A DNA stretch of 64,000 nt from an uncultured Eubacteriales bacterium (GTDB lineage Bacteria > Bacillota > Clostridia > Oscillospirales > Acutalibacteraceae), in NCBI GenBank assembly GCA_934630515.1, contig CAKTVV010000012.1, forward strand, positions 28,880 to 92,879, given 5' to 3'. Shown here piece by piece: positions 34,411-41,280 of this stretch; position 1 is the stretch's first letter; every line of letters starts with the position of its first letter. The translations under genes were made by a program, and so were the position numbers. The notes under the pieces were generated by a model. That model was not told where the DNA came from, did not search any database, and saw nothing but the letters and a program-made list of their open reading frames with translations.

Positions 34411-34678
34411 CGAGCCATCCAACGTCACCCGAGCCGTCCTATCCGGCTCAAAAAAGGGCAGCGGGCGGATGCTGTCCGGCTGCCGCCGCACACCTGCCCC
34501 AAACACCGCCGCACCACAGCCCGGCACATCCGCCGGAACCGCTCCGCAGCTTCCGCCCGGCATCGCTTTGCCCGCCTGCCAAGACGCCTTGCCGCCGAAA
34601 CGGTATATCGCCCGGTCCACTACTATACGCTATGGGGTGTCCGTAACCGACACCCCTGCAGCAAAGGAGAAATACACC
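34411..34678 (+). other. Untranslated or decayed stretch between operator-promoter and the acetyltransferase gene
   Basis: No credible coding frame is found. The frames are open but Pro/Ala/Cys-rich low-information sequence. A hairpin GGGGTGTC/GACACCCC (34634-34656) lies just before the ribosome binding site of the next gene. It may be a long leader or the remains of a deleted gene, for example a TetR regulator. Confidence 0.4.
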
Positions 34679-35305
34679 ATGCACGAGATCAATTGGCATA
34701 TCCGACACGAAAGACCCGAGGAATACCGGACGGTCGAAGCCCTCACCCGGGACGCCTTCTGGAATGTATACCGCCCCGGCTGCTGCGAGCATTATGTGCT
34801 GCACCGCTTTCGGCAGGATCCGGCATTCGTCCCGGAGCTGGATCTGGTTCTGGAGCTGAACGGCACGCTCATCGGGCAGATCATGTATGTCCGCACGCAG
34901 CTGGAACTGGACGGCGGCGGTCAGCTGCCGATCATGACCTTTGGCCCCATCGGCATCGCCCCGGCGTATCAGCGGCAGGGCTTTGGCAAGCGGCTGCTGG
35001 ACTATTCCATGGAGCAGGCGGCAGCGCTGGGGGTCGGCGCCCTCGTCATTGAGGGAAATATCCATTTTTACGGCAAGTGCGGCTTTACCCCTGCCAAGGA
35101 GCGGGGCATTCGCTACGCCGACGATCCGGAGGCGGCGTATTTGCTGGTGAAAGAGCTGCAGCCCGGGTATCTGGCAGGAGCAACGGGTCTGTTCCGGGAT
35201 CCGGAGGGATATCGGGTATGCGAACGGGATCCGGAGGGGTTTGCCCGGTATGAGGCCTCCTTTCCTGCCAAGGAAAAGCGCCGCCTGCCGGGACAGCTGT
35301 TTTAA
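34679..35305 (+). CDS. GNAT-family N-acetyltransferase
   Basis: The product has 208 residues. The start at 34679 has AAAGGAGA 8 bases upstream; a longer frame upstream has no such site and is low-complexity. The GNAT core is seen at PIGIAPAYQRQGFGKRLLDY (beta-4 and the acetyl-CoA pyrophosphate-binding Q-x-x-G-x-G/A loop) and ALVIEGNIHFYGKCGFTPAK (beta-5 and the FY.K.GF motif). It resembles YhbS-type acetyltransferases with a C-terminal extension of about 60 residues. Substrate unknown. It is probably driven by the operator-controlled promoter at 34361. Confidence 0.88.
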   Translation: MHEINWHIRHERPEEYRTVEALTRDAFWNVYRPGCCEHYVLHRFRQDPAFVPELDLVLELNGTLIGQIMYVRTQLELDGGGQLPIMTFGPIGIAPAYQRQGFGKRLLDYSMEQAAALGVGALVIEGNIHFYGKCGFTPAKERGIRYADDPEAAYLLVKELQPGYLAGATGLFRDPEGYRVCERDPEGFARYEASFPAKEKRRLPGQLF

Positions 35306-35346
35306 GACACGCCCGCAGCCTCTGAAAGACAGCGGGCAAGCCGCAG

Positions 35347-35433
35347 CCGGCAGACATCCCATTTGTGTCTGCCGGGCGGAGATGTAAAACCACCGCAAGG
35401 GGCGGAGACCGAAAAGTCTCCGCCCCTTGCGGT
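35347..35433. repeat. Two strong inverted repeats downstream of the acetyltransferase gene
   Basis: CCGGCAGACA/TGTCTGCCGG (35347-35375) is followed by an 18-bp perfect stem (ACCGCAAGGGGCGGAGAC and its complement, 35392-35433, loop 6). Neither has a clean T-run on the plus strand. They may end the acetyltransferase transcript or mark the edge of a small mobile element; the fragment of foreign composition begins shortly after. Confidence 0.5.
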
Positions 35434-35489
35434 CTTACCACGCTCTCCGACAGACGATGGTTTCTCTGCCCACGGCTTCTGTGGCTTGA

Positions 35490-36044
35490 ACCCGTGTTTT
35501 TGCTCAATCCGGCGGAAACACACGGGCGATGTGGGGCGGCATCTCGGACACGGAGATTGGCGAATATGCCATGACCGGTGAGTATTGTCCAGAACGAATC
35601 AATGTTGGAACAGCGCAAAATCCATATTTACTTTCCTTGACAGACTCGGGCGTGCGGATAATCCGCATCAAGAGCAATCAAGAAGTCCCGGATTATTTCA
35701 CGGAGTTGAGCCCGAAATCTTCTGACGAAAATTTGCAGCATTCTTCTGCATCGGGTATTTTCAAATATGAAGATGTGTATTGGGGAATTCATTCAAGGCC
35801 AAACGACGATCGCTATACAAAGAGTTTTAGAGAATCTAAGATTCTTCACCCCCGGCATCCGTTTGCTGAAAAAGATAGGATTGAACTGTATCCGCTGCAG
35901 CTTCAACCCGGTGATGCTGCAGAAAAATGGATTTTCTATACCAACGCATTGCGGGATCTCCCAATTCAGTACAATCAGTTGACGGTTCTTCCTCTACCGC
36001 TTCATCTGGCAAAAGGACTCGAAAAATACCTTTTCAATTCATAA
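35490..36044 (+). pseudogene. Fragment resembling the C-terminus of a pPIWI-RE (Argonaute-related, RNase H-fold) protein
   Basis: About 185 codons remain open after a stop at 35487-35489. An ATG at 35529 gives 171 residues without a convincing ribosome binding site. The sequence is AT-richer than its neighbours. Features that fit the end of pPIWI-RE proteins as I know them are RIIRIKSNQEVPDYF, the GIFKYEDVYWGIHSRPND strand-loop, RIELYPLQLQPGDAAEKW, and the terminal LPLPLHLAKGLEKYLF signature. Full proteins are several times longer and are encoded with a DinG-like helicase and a nuclease; neither is present. I therefore call it a remnant of a lost defence island. A stand-alone small gene is possible but less likely. 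The family call is from memory of motifs and was not searched. Confidence 0.55.
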
Positions 36045-36407
36045 AAGGATCGTAAAAACAGGTTGCCAAAACGGCACAAAAATAGTCAAGCTACTGAAAT
36101 CGCCTTGATACGCATAGTGCGATGAGCTTGCCGTCCTCCCGGACCATATCGACCTTTTTTCCGCCCTTCAGACACAAGTCAAGAACATACCCATTTTCCA
36201 TACCGGAGGCAACGCCGGCAGAAGCTTAATGAGGTGATTATTCAGACAACCGCCGCAGATTTTCCTGTGGCGGTTGCTCGTTTGGCGTTCAGATTTCGCA
36301 CCGCCGTAAACAAAGAAAAGGAATTTTCAGTCCACATTTGTTTATGTTTATGTGGTCGGGAAAATATGATTTCTCAAAAAGTGGCGGTGAAACACCTAAA
36401 ACAGCAT
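36045..36407. other. AT-richer spacer with gene remnants between the defence fragment and tRNA-Pro
   Basis: Apart from the 36-codon remnant listed separately (36091-36201), the stretch has an inverted repeat (CAACCGCC/GGCGGTTG, 36247-36276) and no supported gene. Base composition differs from the GC-rich surroundings, in line with acquired and decayed DNA. Confidence 0.45.
36091..36201 (-). pseudogene. Short remnant open reading frame, origin unknown
   Basis: A 36-codon frame (MENGYVLDLCLKGGKKVDMV...) has a protein-like composition and stays open upstream of its ATG, but there is no ribosome binding site. It looks like the end of a larger lost gene on the minus strand. I do not recognise the family. 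Confidence 0.3.
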
Positions 36408-36448
36408 AAAAAATGACCGAAAGTGGAGAATAAACTCTGCTTTCGGTC
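36408..36448 (-). terminator. Intrinsic terminator of the tRNA-Pro gene
   Basis: On the minus strand GACCGAAAG/CTTTCGGTC (36415-36423 with 36440-36448) forms a 9-bp stem followed by A then TTTTTT (36408-36413), shortly after the encoded CCA end. Confidence 0.8.
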
Positions 36449-36455
36449 AAAATTT

Positions 36456-36532
36456 TGGTCGAGGTGACAGGATTTGAACCTGCGACTTCTACGTCCCGAA
36501 CGTAGCGCTCTACCAAACTGAGCCACACCTCG
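36456..36532 (-). tRNA. tRNA-Pro (anticodon CGG)
   Basis: On the minus strand the 7-bp acceptor stem CGAGGTG/CACCTCG is complete, the anticodon arm is CTACG-TTCGGGA-CGTAG giving anticodon CGG, and the T arm reads CGCAG-GTTCGAA-TCCTG with one mismatch pattern tolerated. The 3' CCA is encoded (36456-36458). The 77-base length, promoter upstream and terminator downstream support a functional gene reading CCG codons. Confidence 0.93.
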
Positions 36533-36566
36533 TCCTATTCCATGCCACTTCATCAGCAGCCTTGTT

Positions 36567-36622
36567 ATTATAGTACAACTGCCGGTGTTTGTCAATCGAT
36601 TTTTTGCATTTTCTCAAAAAAT
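36567..36622 (-). promoter_or_regulatory. Consensus promoter of tRNA-Pro with A-rich upstream element
   Basis: On the minus strand TTGACA (36590-36595), a 17-base spacer and TATAAT (36567-36572) match the consensus fully, about 35 bases before the tRNA. Directly upstream of the -35 lies a block (36596-36622) that matches the same position of the S10 operon promoter in 22 of 23 bases (36600-36622 against 61387-61409). It is probably an UP element bound by the RNA polymerase alpha subunit. Confidence 0.85.
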
Positions 36623-36650
36623 CCAGCGTCATTCACACACGGCACCCCGC

Positions 36651-37241
36651 TCAAAACAGGCTGCGGGCGGTGGTGCCGTGGTCGTCATTCAGCGGAAACG
36701 TCTTATAGGTGCGCCCCTCCAGCGTCACCCAACGGAATTCGCCATCCTCCAGCAGCATATAGCTTCGGGGCGACTCCTCCTTGGGCAGCGTGACCGAGCC
36801 GGGATTCAGATACCACCAGCCGCCGGGATGGTGCAGACAGGCAGGCACATGGGTATGCCCATGGAGCAGCACATCCCCCCGGGACAGCCGGGGCGGGTTT
36901 TCCGTATTATACAAATGTCCATGAGTCAGAAACAGCCGATGCCCGTCCACCGGCAGCAGCGCATAATCCGCCATCATGGGAAACTGCAGCAGCATCTGAT
37001 CCACCTCGGCGTCGCAGTTGCCCCGCACCGCCACGATTTTGTCCGCCAGCGGATTGAGCAGCGCCACCACCTCCTTGGGATCATAGCCCTGAGGCAGCGG
37101 ATTGCGGGGTCCGTGGTACAGCAGATCCCCCAGCAGGATCAGCAGCTCCGCTCCGGACTGCCGGTACGCATCCAGCAGCTGCCGGGTGTACAGCGCCGAC
37201 CCATGCAGGTCGGAGGCAATCATATAGCAGGTATGTCTCAT
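36651..37241 (-). CDS. yfcE: YfcE-family metallophosphodiesterase
   Basis: The product has 196 residues, close to the family size. The calcineurin-like metal-binding motifs occur in order: SDLHGS (residues 10-15), LGDLLYHGPRN, VRGNCDAEVDQ, LTHGHL and LLHGHTHVP. Such enzymes are Mn-dependent phosphodiesterases of unclear physiological substrate. The start at 37241 has AAAGGAT upstream. It lies 49 bases downstream of a shorter paralogue, and the two probably form an operon. Confidence 0.9.
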   Translation of the reverse strand: MRHTCYMIASDLHGSALYTRQLLDAYRQSGAELLILLGDLLYHGPRNPLPQGYDPKEVVALLNPLADKIVAVRGNCDAEVDQMLLQFPMMADYALLPVDGHRLFLTHGHLYNTENPPRLSRGDVLLHGHTHVPACLHHPGGWWYLNPGSVTLPKEESPRSYMLLEDGEFRWVTLEGRTYKTFPLNDDHGTTARSLF

Positions 37242-37290
37242 GGTTTGTCATCCTTTCTGTCCATTTTACCGTAAGCTGCATATAGTGATA

Positions 37291-37755
37291 CTACCGGGAC
37301 AGGGTCGCCGTCCCGGTCAGAATGCCTGCCGGCGTAATGTCCACATAGCCATAGCTTTCTCCATACCCCAGACTGCCGGGGTTGAGAAAGTACATCCCAT
37401 CCTCATACGCTTCATAAGGCGCATGGGTATGCCCGAACAGCACCACATCCGCCTGCCGCTCCTTGGCCGTCAGCTGCAGCTTATACAAATCGTATTTTAC
37501 TCCATATTTATGCCCGTGAGTTATGAAAAACCGCTTGCCGCCCAGCAGCTCCACCCGGGTGGCGGGCAGCGAGCTGCTCCAATCGCAGTTCCCCGGCACC
37601 ATAAGGAATTGCCGCCGGGGCTCCCGGGCGGCAGCGTCCTCGACCTCCCGCAGCCCATCTCCCAGAAAGATCACATCCGCCGCCGGGTGCAGCGCCAACA
37701 CCCGCTCCAACGCCCCGGTCTGTCCGTGTACATCCGATATCACCAGCCAGCGCAT
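37291..37755 (-). CDS. YfcE/MJ0936-type metallophosphoesterase
   Basis: The product has 154 residues from the ATG at 37755 (GGGGAGCG upstream); an ATG at 37776 would add seven residues. The motifs are ISDVHGQ, LGDGLREVED, VPGNCDW, ITHGHKYGV and LFGHTHAP, all metal-ligand sites intact. It is shorter than its downstream neighbour but appears to be a complete minimal fold. The likely activity is a metal-dependent phosphodiesterase; the substrate is unknown. Confidence 0.88.
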   Translation of the reverse strand: MRWLVISDVHGQTGALERVLALHPAADVIFLGDGLREVEDAAAREPRRQFLMVPGNCDWSSSLPATRVELLGGKRFFITHGHKYGVKYDLYKLQLTAKERQADVVLFGHTHAPYEAYEDGMYFLNPGSLGYGESYGYVDITPAGILTGTATLSR

Positions 37756-37845
37756 CCGATCACGCTCCCCGTGCATAAACTGCCGTTTCTCTCATACATA
37801 TCCAGTATACCACACAAATTGGATTTCGGAAAGGGGTAACAGACA

Positions 37846-38112
37846 ATGGCACAGGAATTTTCTGCATCGCAGCTGGAGAAGCTGCTGGAATACGCCAGCG
37901 ACCGGCTGCACACCACCCCCGAGGCGCTGAAAACCGCCTTTCAGCAGAACGGGCTGTACGGACTGTCCCAGACGGCGGGTGCCGAGGGGAATCTGCCGCC
38001 GGAGGTTGCCGCCAAGGCGCAGGCGCTGCTGCAGGATAAGGAAAAAGCGGCGGCGCTGCTGGACAGTCCGGAGGTGCAGCAGCTGCTGCGGCAGCTGGGA
38101 GGAAACCCATGA
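37846..38112 (+). CDS. Small protein of unknown function, first of an overlapping trio
   Basis: The product has 88 residues, starting at an ATG with AAAGGGG upstream. It is mostly helical by composition (EFSASQLEKLLEYASDRL, LLDSPEVQQLLRQLGGNP) with no signal or membrane segment. The stop overlaps the next start by 4 bases (ATGA), implying translational coupling. I have seen similar short Leu-rich trios in Clostridia but know no function. Confidence 0.65.
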   Translation: MAQEFSASQLEKLLEYASDRLHTTPEALKTAFQQNGLYGLSQTAGAEGNLPPEVAAKAQALLQDKEKAAALLDSPEVQQLLRQLGGNP

Positions 38113-38561
38113 CCGCCCCCGCCGGGGACGATATGGGCGAAAAGATCGCCCGGCTGCTATCCTCGCCGGAGGGCATGGCGAAGATTCGCTCCGCTATGGC
38201 CGCTTTCGGCGGCGGAGACGTGCCCCTACCGCCGTCCCCCGCCGCAGCCGCAGCCGAAAGCACCGCCCCCGCTGCCGAGCCATCAAGCCCGGCGAGCCCC
38301 CAGCCGGAGCCCCCGGCAGCGGGCGGACTGCCGGATGCAGCAGCCCTGACCCGGCTGCTGCCCCTGTTGGGGTCTCTTAACAAGGACGACGACGACACCC
38401 GGCTCTTACAGGCGCTGCGCCCCTATCTGCACGGGGAGCGGGAGCAGCGGCTGGACGAAGCGGTGAAGCTGCTGCGGCTGAGCCATCTGCTGCCACTGCT
38501 GCAGACGCAGGGGCTTTTCGGCGGCAAACCGGCGGAGGGAGGCGGTGCAGCCCATGGCTGA
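38109..38561 (+). CDS. Small protein of unknown function, second of the trio
   Basis: The product has 150 residues with GGGAGG upstream of the ATG. It has two helical ends (MGEKIARLLSSPEGMAKIRS; LLQALRPYLHGEREQRLDEA followed by LLRLSHLLPLLQTQGLFGG) and an Ala/Pro-rich middle that is probably disordered. No catalytic motif is visible. The arrangement (short helical domain, linker, Leu-rich C-terminus) suggests a protein-interaction partner of the other two trio members. Confidence 0.65.
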   Translation: MTAPAGDDMGEKIARLLSSPEGMAKIRSAMAAFGGGDVPLPPSPAAAAAESTAPAAEPSSPASPQPEPPAAGGLPDAAALTRLLPLLGSLNKDDDDTRLLQALRPYLHGEREQRLDEAVKLLRLSHLLPLLQTQGLFGGKPAEGGGAAHG

Positions 38562-38955
38562 GGATCTGCGCTTTATGCAGCGGGAGGCGGCACGGCGGGT
38601 GCGCCAGACCCAGGAGCACAACCGGCAGGTATTCGAGCAATACAGCGGTCATCCGGCGGAGGGACCGGCGGGTGGAAGCTCCGGTTTAACGCCGCCGCCC
38701 CTGTATGGCTCCGCCCGTCCGATGTCGCCCCTGTATGCGGATACGCCCCGCCCGGCACCATCTCTGTATGAGCGGCCGCCGATGCCCCCGCACGGCAATC
38801 GGCCCACCGCCCCCTCACGTCCGCCCTCGCCGCCCGCATCGTCGCCGTCCGGGCTGGACGGAGAACAATGGCTGCTGCTGGGACTGGCGCTGCTGCTGTT
38901 CCGCAGCGGGTGCCGGGCGGAGCTGGTGGTGGCGCTGCTGTATCTGGCGATGTAA
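38554..38955 (+). CDS. Small protein with C-terminal hydrophobic hairpin, third of the trio
   Basis: The product has 133 residues from the ATG at 38554, which overlaps the end of the preceding gene by 8 bases and has GGAGG upstream; a GTG at 38545 is the alternative. The N-terminus is a charged helix (FMQREAARRVRQTQEHNRQV), the middle is Pro-rich with repeated PLYxxxRP-like units, and the C-terminus is a very hydrophobic stretch split by a short polar turn (EQWLLLGLALLLF RSGCRAEL VVALLYLAM). This probably forms a membrane-inserted hairpin. Its 3' end and terminator are duplicated at 40355-40472. Confidence 0.65.
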   Translation: MAEDLRFMQREAARRVRQTQEHNRQVFEQYSGHPAEGPAGGSSGLTPPPLYGSARPMSPLYADTPRPAPSLYERPPMPPHGNRPTAPSRPPSPPASSPSGLDGEQWLLLGLALLLFRSGCRAELVVALLYLAM

Positions 38956-38963
38956 CAAGATCA

Positions 38964-38992
38964 AACCGCCCGGAGACGTTCTCCGGGCGGTT
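38964..38992. terminator. Hairpin terminator after the trio
   Basis: AACCGCCCGGAGA and TCTCCGGGCGGTT form a 13-bp stem with a 3-base loop 8 bases after the stop. The T-run is poor (TT then CGC). A nearly identical copy lies at 40444-40472. Confidence 0.6.
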
Positions 38993-39034
38993 CGCTGCGC
39001 TGGGAGCAAAAAAGCGTCCTTGGCCAAATGAAGT

Positions 39035-40144
39035 TCAAGACGCTTTCAGCCGTTTCAGGAGCTCCCGGAAGGGCGCTTGCGTTTTTACCAGATCAAAGCA
39101 GGGCTCATCAAGATTATATAATAATTGCTCTTTTAAGGTTCCCTCCCAATTGGTGCCCGCTTTTTGGGGGTTCCAGGTCAATCGGCTCAGAAACACGGAT
39201 GCATATGTCTGTTCACCCCAATCCGAAACACTGTCATATCTGTTTGCACACGTTTCCGCCAGCAACAAATACCGCATCGTCCGGTCGCTGTCCCGCTGCT
39301 GACAAAACAGCTTCGCTATCATCAAATAATACAGCGACAGCCGGCAATTATAGAACAAGCTGTTTTCATCGCCTTCTAAAATAATTTGATATAGCTTAAT
39401 GGCGGTTTCAATACACTTAACCCGTTCATCTATGCCGAACACCTGCCGCAGGTCGCTGCGGCAAGCCATTTCATACAGTATCCCGCAGCAGTAGTCCATC
39501 ATCTGCATCAGATTTTCCTGCTCCTGCCTGAGCGCCTCTTCCCCTGTATAAATGCGGCTAAGCAGATTTTCTCTGCACAGCAGCATCTCGGGCATACTCT
39601 CGGCAAGCCGTATGGCTTCATCCTTTTTCCCGATTTTGGGGTAATTATAGCAGAGAATTTGAATCGCACTCTGTCGGAATCCATCCACCGTGCAATCCTC
39701 CAAAACTCTTTCGCACAACCGGATCGCCTCTTCTGTGAAGTTATGCTCTCGGCTATATTGCTGCTGTGCGGCAGTCGCACAATAGGACACCAATCCGTAG
39801 GCGAGATTCAGCATCCATTGATAATTCCGCGGGTGCTGCTCCAGCACCTTCCGGGCAAGTTCGATTTTTTCCAAAACCTTGCCCTTGCGGTTCAGAATCA
39901 GATACTGCTCTTCGTATTGTCTGAGTTCCAAGTCATTTTCCGCCGGTTTCACATTCAGCAGTTCGTCGGCAGACACACCGAAAAAACCGGCCAGCTTCGG
40001 GAGCAGCGTAATGTCCGGTAAGGTAAGACCGTTTTCCCACTTGGATACCGCCTGAGCGGATACATTCAGATGATCCGCCAGCTTTTCCTGGGTCACATTT
40101 TGCGCCTTTCTGAGTTCTTTGATCTTCTCGCCGATTTTCAGCAT
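39035..40144 (-). CDS. XRE-family regulator with C-terminal helical-repeat domain
   Basis: The product has 369 residues. The start at 40144 (GGGGTG upstream) begins directly with the DNA-binding domain: IGEKIKELRKAQNVTQEKLA and HLNVSAQAVSKWENGLTLPD, a classic Cro/C1-type helix-turn-helix at residues 4-60. The rest is helical with repeated Tyr/Leu patterns (KIELARKVLEQHPRNYQWML, CYNYPKIGKKDEAIRLAESM) resembling TPR-like sensor domains of peptide-responsive regulators. It is encoded opposite to the trio and sits between the two copies of the trio tail/terminator. Target genes and ligand are unknown. Confidence 0.85.
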   Translation of the reverse strand: MLKIGEKIKELRKAQNVTQEKLADHLNVSAQAVSKWENGLTLPDITLLPKLAGFFGVSADELLNVKPAENDLELRQYEEQYLILNRKGKVLEKIELARKVLEQHPRNYQWMLNLAYGLVSYCATAAQQQYSREHNFTEEAIRLCERVLEDCTVDGFRQSAIQILCYNYPKIGKKDEAIRLAESMPEMLLCRENLLSRIYTGEEALRQEQENLMQMMDYCCGILYEMACRSDLRQVFGIDERVKCIETAIKLYQIILEGDENSLFYNCRLSLYYLMIAKLFCQQRDSDRTMRYLLLAETCANRYDSVSDWGEQTYASVFLSRLTWNPQKAGTNWEGTLKEQLLYNLDEPCFDLVKTQAPFRELLKRLKAS

Positions 40145-40354
40145 TCCATTCACCCCGTTTTTTATTGGAAAGCGCTTTCCGAACTTATTATAAAGCCATT
40201 TCTTAAAAATTACCATACCGTATCCGGTTACCTGTTCACAACCGCCGGTTGAGCAAGCGCCCCTATCCATGATGACCGCCGGGATTCGGCGCAAAAATAC
40301 TACGGCCTGCGCAAAAGCGAAAAGCGGGAATCTGGCCGGAGACCGTGTCCCGTC
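40145..40354. other. Spacer upstream of the XRE regulator gene
   Basis: No gene is supported. It should contain the promoter of the leftward XRE gene; AT-rich sequence at 40160-40215 is compatible, but I cannot pick -35 and -10 boxes with confidence. Confidence 0.35.
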
Positions 40355-40472
40355 GGATTCCCGCTCCCTTCCGCCGGCTTGGATGGAGAGCAATGGCTAC
40401 TGCTGGTGGTGGCGCTGCTGTGTCTGGCGATGTAACAAGATCAAACCGCCCGGAGAAGTTCTCCGGGCGGTT
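40355..40472 (+). pseudogene. Truncated duplicate of the trio's third gene tail plus its terminator
   Basis: The frame ending at 40435 reads SAGLDGEQWLLLVVALLCLAM, matching the end of the gene at 38554-38955 but lacking the 15 residues between the two hydrophobic halves. The bases after the stop match those after 38955, including the terminator stem (40444-40472 against 38964-38992) and the following TCGCTGCGCT. There is no start or ribosome binding site. Confidence 0.75.
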
Positions 40473-40480
40473 CGCTGCGC

Positions 40481-41176
40481 TTAACGATACAGGATATCGC
40501 CGTGGCACTCCACGTTGCCCTCGATTTTTTGACATTCCACGGTTCCGCCGCACTGCACATCGCCGGTAATGCTCTTGCCGCAGCTGACATGATCGCCGCA
40601 GTTGACGGCGCCGTGGATGCTTCTGCCGCAAGCAAGATTATCGCCGCAGTTGACGGCGCCGTTGATATCCCCGGCACAGGAGATGTTGTTCCGGCACTCC
40701 CGGACATCGCCGTTGATGTCATTGCATTCAATATTTCTATGACAAACAACATCTCCATTAATACTCGCGTCGCAGTTTAAATTGCCCATGACTTCGACCT
40801 TAAAATATTGCCGGGTCTTTTCGTTGCATTCCTTTGGAAATGATACGTTGATCCAGCCGTTTTCGTCGGTAGACTCTAAAATTTTCTTTCCCAACGTCCG
40901 GAACACCCGGATTGTGTTATCGTCATTCCACGGCAGCTCGGAGCAAAGATCGTAGTGAATTTCCTTTTCGCACGGTCGTCCGAACAATTCGTCGATGCTG
41001 ATGGCGAAAACATCGGCAAGCAGCGGCAATAAATAGATATCCGGGCAGCACTGGGCGGATTCCCATTTGGATACCGCCTGATTGGTCACGCCCAATTTCC
41101 GGGCAAGCTCCTCCTGCGTCAGTCCCTGTCTTTTCCGGTAAAACGCAATGGTGTCCTGCAGCTTCAGGGTTTCCAT
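40481..41176 (-). CDS. XRE-family regulator with cysteine-rich beta-helix-like repeat domain
   Basis: The product has 231 residues, with AAAGGAGA before the ATG. Residues 6-65 are a Cro/C1 helix-turn-helix (IAFYRKRQGLTQEELARKLG, VTNQAVSKWESAQCCPDIYL). After a linker, residues about 130-228 are short repeats of the type (I/D)NGDVxCxxNIxCxxxI: for example DASINGDVVCHRNIEC, AGDINGAVNCGDNLACGRSI, HGAVNCGDHVSCGKSITGDV. The periodicity suggests a small beta-helix like the polymer-forming/bactofilin fold, here rich in regularly spaced cysteines. A metal- or redox-sensing or oligomerising role is plausible but unproven. The stop lies right after the duplicated terminator. Confidence 0.8.
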   Translation of the reverse strand: METLKLQDTIAFYRKRQGLTQEELARKLGVTNQAVSKWESAQCCPDIYLLPLLADVFAISIDELFGRPCEKEIHYDLCSELPWNDDNTIRVFRTLGKKILESTDENGWINVSFPKECNEKTRQYFKVEVMGNLNCDASINGDVVCHRNIECNDINGDVRECRNNISCAGDINGAVNCGDNLACGRSIHGAVNCGDHVSCGKSITGDVQCGGTVECQKIEGNVECHGDILYR

Positions 41177-41215
41177 AGAGTCTCTCCTTTACAGCTTTTT
41201 CGTAGCTACACCCCT

Positions 41216-41280
41216 ATTGTATCCGATATTTCGGCTGTGCGCAATAACGCAGCTGTTGGATTTTTCCAACCGGCGGTTGG
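41216..41280 (-). promoter_or_regulatory. Promoter and possible operator of the cysteine-rich XRE gene
   Basis: On the minus strand TTGCGC (41239-41244), 17 bases, TACAAT (41216-41221). Upstream of the -35 are two overlapping inverted repeats: GTTGGA-TTTT-TCCAAC (41255-41270) and CCAACC-GGC-GGTTGG (41266-41280), candidates for regulator binding. Confidence 0.6.

Noticed and set aside
34395..34678. A GTG-started small gene directly after the operator, or a lipoprotein extension of the acetyltransferase (the stretch reads LSGC)
   Set aside because: No ribosome binding site and no hydrophobic signal precede the cysteine; the sequence is Pro/Ala-rich without structure, and the acetyltransferase has a good start at 34679.
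40560..40700. A CRISPR-like or satellite repeat (repeated GCCGCAGTTGACGGCGCCGT units)
   Set aside because: The repeats are in frame and encode the cysteine-rich protein repeats of the gene at 40481-41176.
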